A stretch of 64,000 nucleotides of DNA from Crocinitomicaceae bacterium (lineage in GTDB: Bacteria; Bacteroidota; Bacteroidia; Flavobacteriales_D; Crocinitomicaceae), in contig JADJGJ010000001.1 in NCBI GenBank assembly GCA_016708105.1, forward strand, positions 744,001 to 808,000, written 5' to 3'. The notes under the pieces were generated by a model that did not search any database, was not told where the DNA came from, and worked only from the letters and a program-made list of their open reading frames with translations. This document shows, in pieces, positions 63,325-64,000 of the stretch. The first letter of the stretch is position 1; every line of letters starts with the position of its first letter. Position numbers and translations under genes: made by a program.

Positions 63325-64000
63325 ATGGAAAATATTAGTTTCAATCTACAGTCTTCAGCAGTAAATTATGATGTGCATTTTATTGACGGAATTGTATCTG
63401 TGAGTATGATCAGAAAGTTGAAAGAATGCAGATATGATCAGGTAATAAAAATTGTACAAAAGCATACCACGTTTGGAGGTGGTGATGAAGTTTCGTTTCG
63501 CATCTATTTTATAGAAGACGGAAAAGAAAAGTCATTCCCCTGGGTGCAGGCCAATGTCAATGCTGATTCTACTAAAGCATGCATCACGCACATGAAGTTG
63601 GTTTTTCCGCAAACAGTGCAGTGGGTTGATCAGCGTGAAGAAAGAAAATTGGCGTCTGATGGAAGAAACAAATATGATTTACAATTTTTGCCTCTAGGAT
63701 ATGCCGGAGCAGGATTGCCTCGCGGACTTCAATTGTGGATTTATCTTTTTGGATTATGTGTGCTTATTTTTCCACTGATATATATTGTGAAAGTATTGGC
63801 AACCGGAGGCTATAGAGTGTACACAGATTCAACAGGCGTTGAGGTAAAAAAGTTCTTCTCCAAAAAATGGGCATGGGAAAATATTGCAGAAGTTGATTTA
63901 ACCAATGTGCGTGTAGTGGATTCTAATAATTATTCTGCCAGTCAAGTTATGCGCATGAAAATTTCAGGCCGTGACGGCAAGAAATCAAAATTTGTAATGC
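63325..64000 (+). CDS. Membrane protein with cytosolic-facing PH-like domain, truncated by window edge
   Basis: The frame is open from the ATG at 63325 to the end of the window (225 codons seen, no stop). Residues 1-130 form a soluble beta-rich region (FHIDG-type start, then RIYFIEDGKEKSFPWVQ). A single hydrophobic segment at about 138-158 (LQLWIYLFGLCVLIFPLIYIV) is followed by GGYRVYTDSTGVEVKKFFSKKWAWENIAEVDL, a bacterial-PH-like strand pattern seen in many small Bacteroidetes membrane proteins. The codon pattern and bias match the neighbours, so it is most likely a real gene. Function unknown. Confidence 0.65.
   Translation, partial: MENISFNLQSSAVNYDVHFIDGIVSVSMIRKLKECRYDQVIKIVQKHTTFGGGDEVSFRIYFIEDGKEKSFPWVQANVNADSTKACITHMKLVFPQTVQWVDQREERKLASDGRNKYDLQFLPLGYAGAGLPRGLQLWIYLFGLCVLIFPLIYIVKVLATGGYRVYTDSTGVEVKKFFSKKWAWENIAEVDLTNVRVVDSNNYSASQVMRMKISGRDGKKSKFVM

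Overview
The window reads as a chromosomal piece of a low-GC Bacteroidetes bacterium, most likely from the Flavobacteriales. The evidence is a complete porP-gldKLMN type IX secretion (T9SS)/gliding block, many secreted proteins ending in T9SS sorting domains, several TAnnTTTG-type -7 promoter boxes, few Shine-Dalgarno sites, and the miaB / sigma-54 regulator / lptE / secG / groES / groEL order often seen in this phylum. I see no rRNA, tRNA, CRISPR array, transposase or phage gene. No gene-free gap exceeds about 250 bases.

Layout. (1) 1-2.5 kb: the end of a surface-polysaccharide cluster (truncated glycosyltransferase, DegT-type aminotransferase, short PglC-type phosphoglycosyl transferase). 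(2) 2.7-5.8 kb: a large secreted protein with a type A T9SS signal. (3) 5.9-13.7 kb, minus strand: a small exported protein, groEL and groES behind their own terminator, then secG, a TPR protein, lptE, a sigma-54-type activator and miaB. (4) 13.9-24.1 kb, plus strand: topA, an arginase-fold protein lacking half its metal ligands, then porP-gldK-gldL-gldM-gldN closed by a strong terminator. (5) 24.3-31.1 kb: an ABC-F ATPase, a membrane acyltransferase, lnt, grpE and dnaJ. (6) 31.1-31.3 kb: a composite intergenic repeat. (7) 31.3-50.1 kb, minus strand: three consecutive modules, each a giant PKD-type adhesin with a gliding-motility (type B) C-terminal domain followed by a PorP/SprF-like outer-membrane protein; two modules also carry a PorE-like protein (TPR + PD40 propeller + regulatory fold + OmpA). 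(8) 50.3-53.7 kb: a beta-propeller/Ig-repeat protein with a type A T9SS signal, convergent with an S9 peptidase (53.7-56.1 kb). (9) 56.2-62.7 kb: a fatty-acid beta-oxidation operon led by a MarR regulator. (10) 62.8-64 kb: a small exported protein and a membrane protein cut by the window edge.

How it fits together. GldK-N supply the T9SS motor and periplasmic ring. The 19-kb locus at 31.3-50.1 kb looks like a set of dedicated adhesin-export cassettes, with cargo, a cargo-specific PorP/SprF partner and sometimes a peptidoglycan anchor encoded together; this is the most distinctive system in the window. Lnt, LptE and SecG serve envelope biogenesis. GroES/GroEL and GrpE/DnaJ are the chaperones. 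Smaller oddities are a GroEL whose C-terminus seems extended by a 2-base duplication, a DnaJ that has lost one of its two zinc sites, and a degenerate arginase-fold protein next to the gliding genes.
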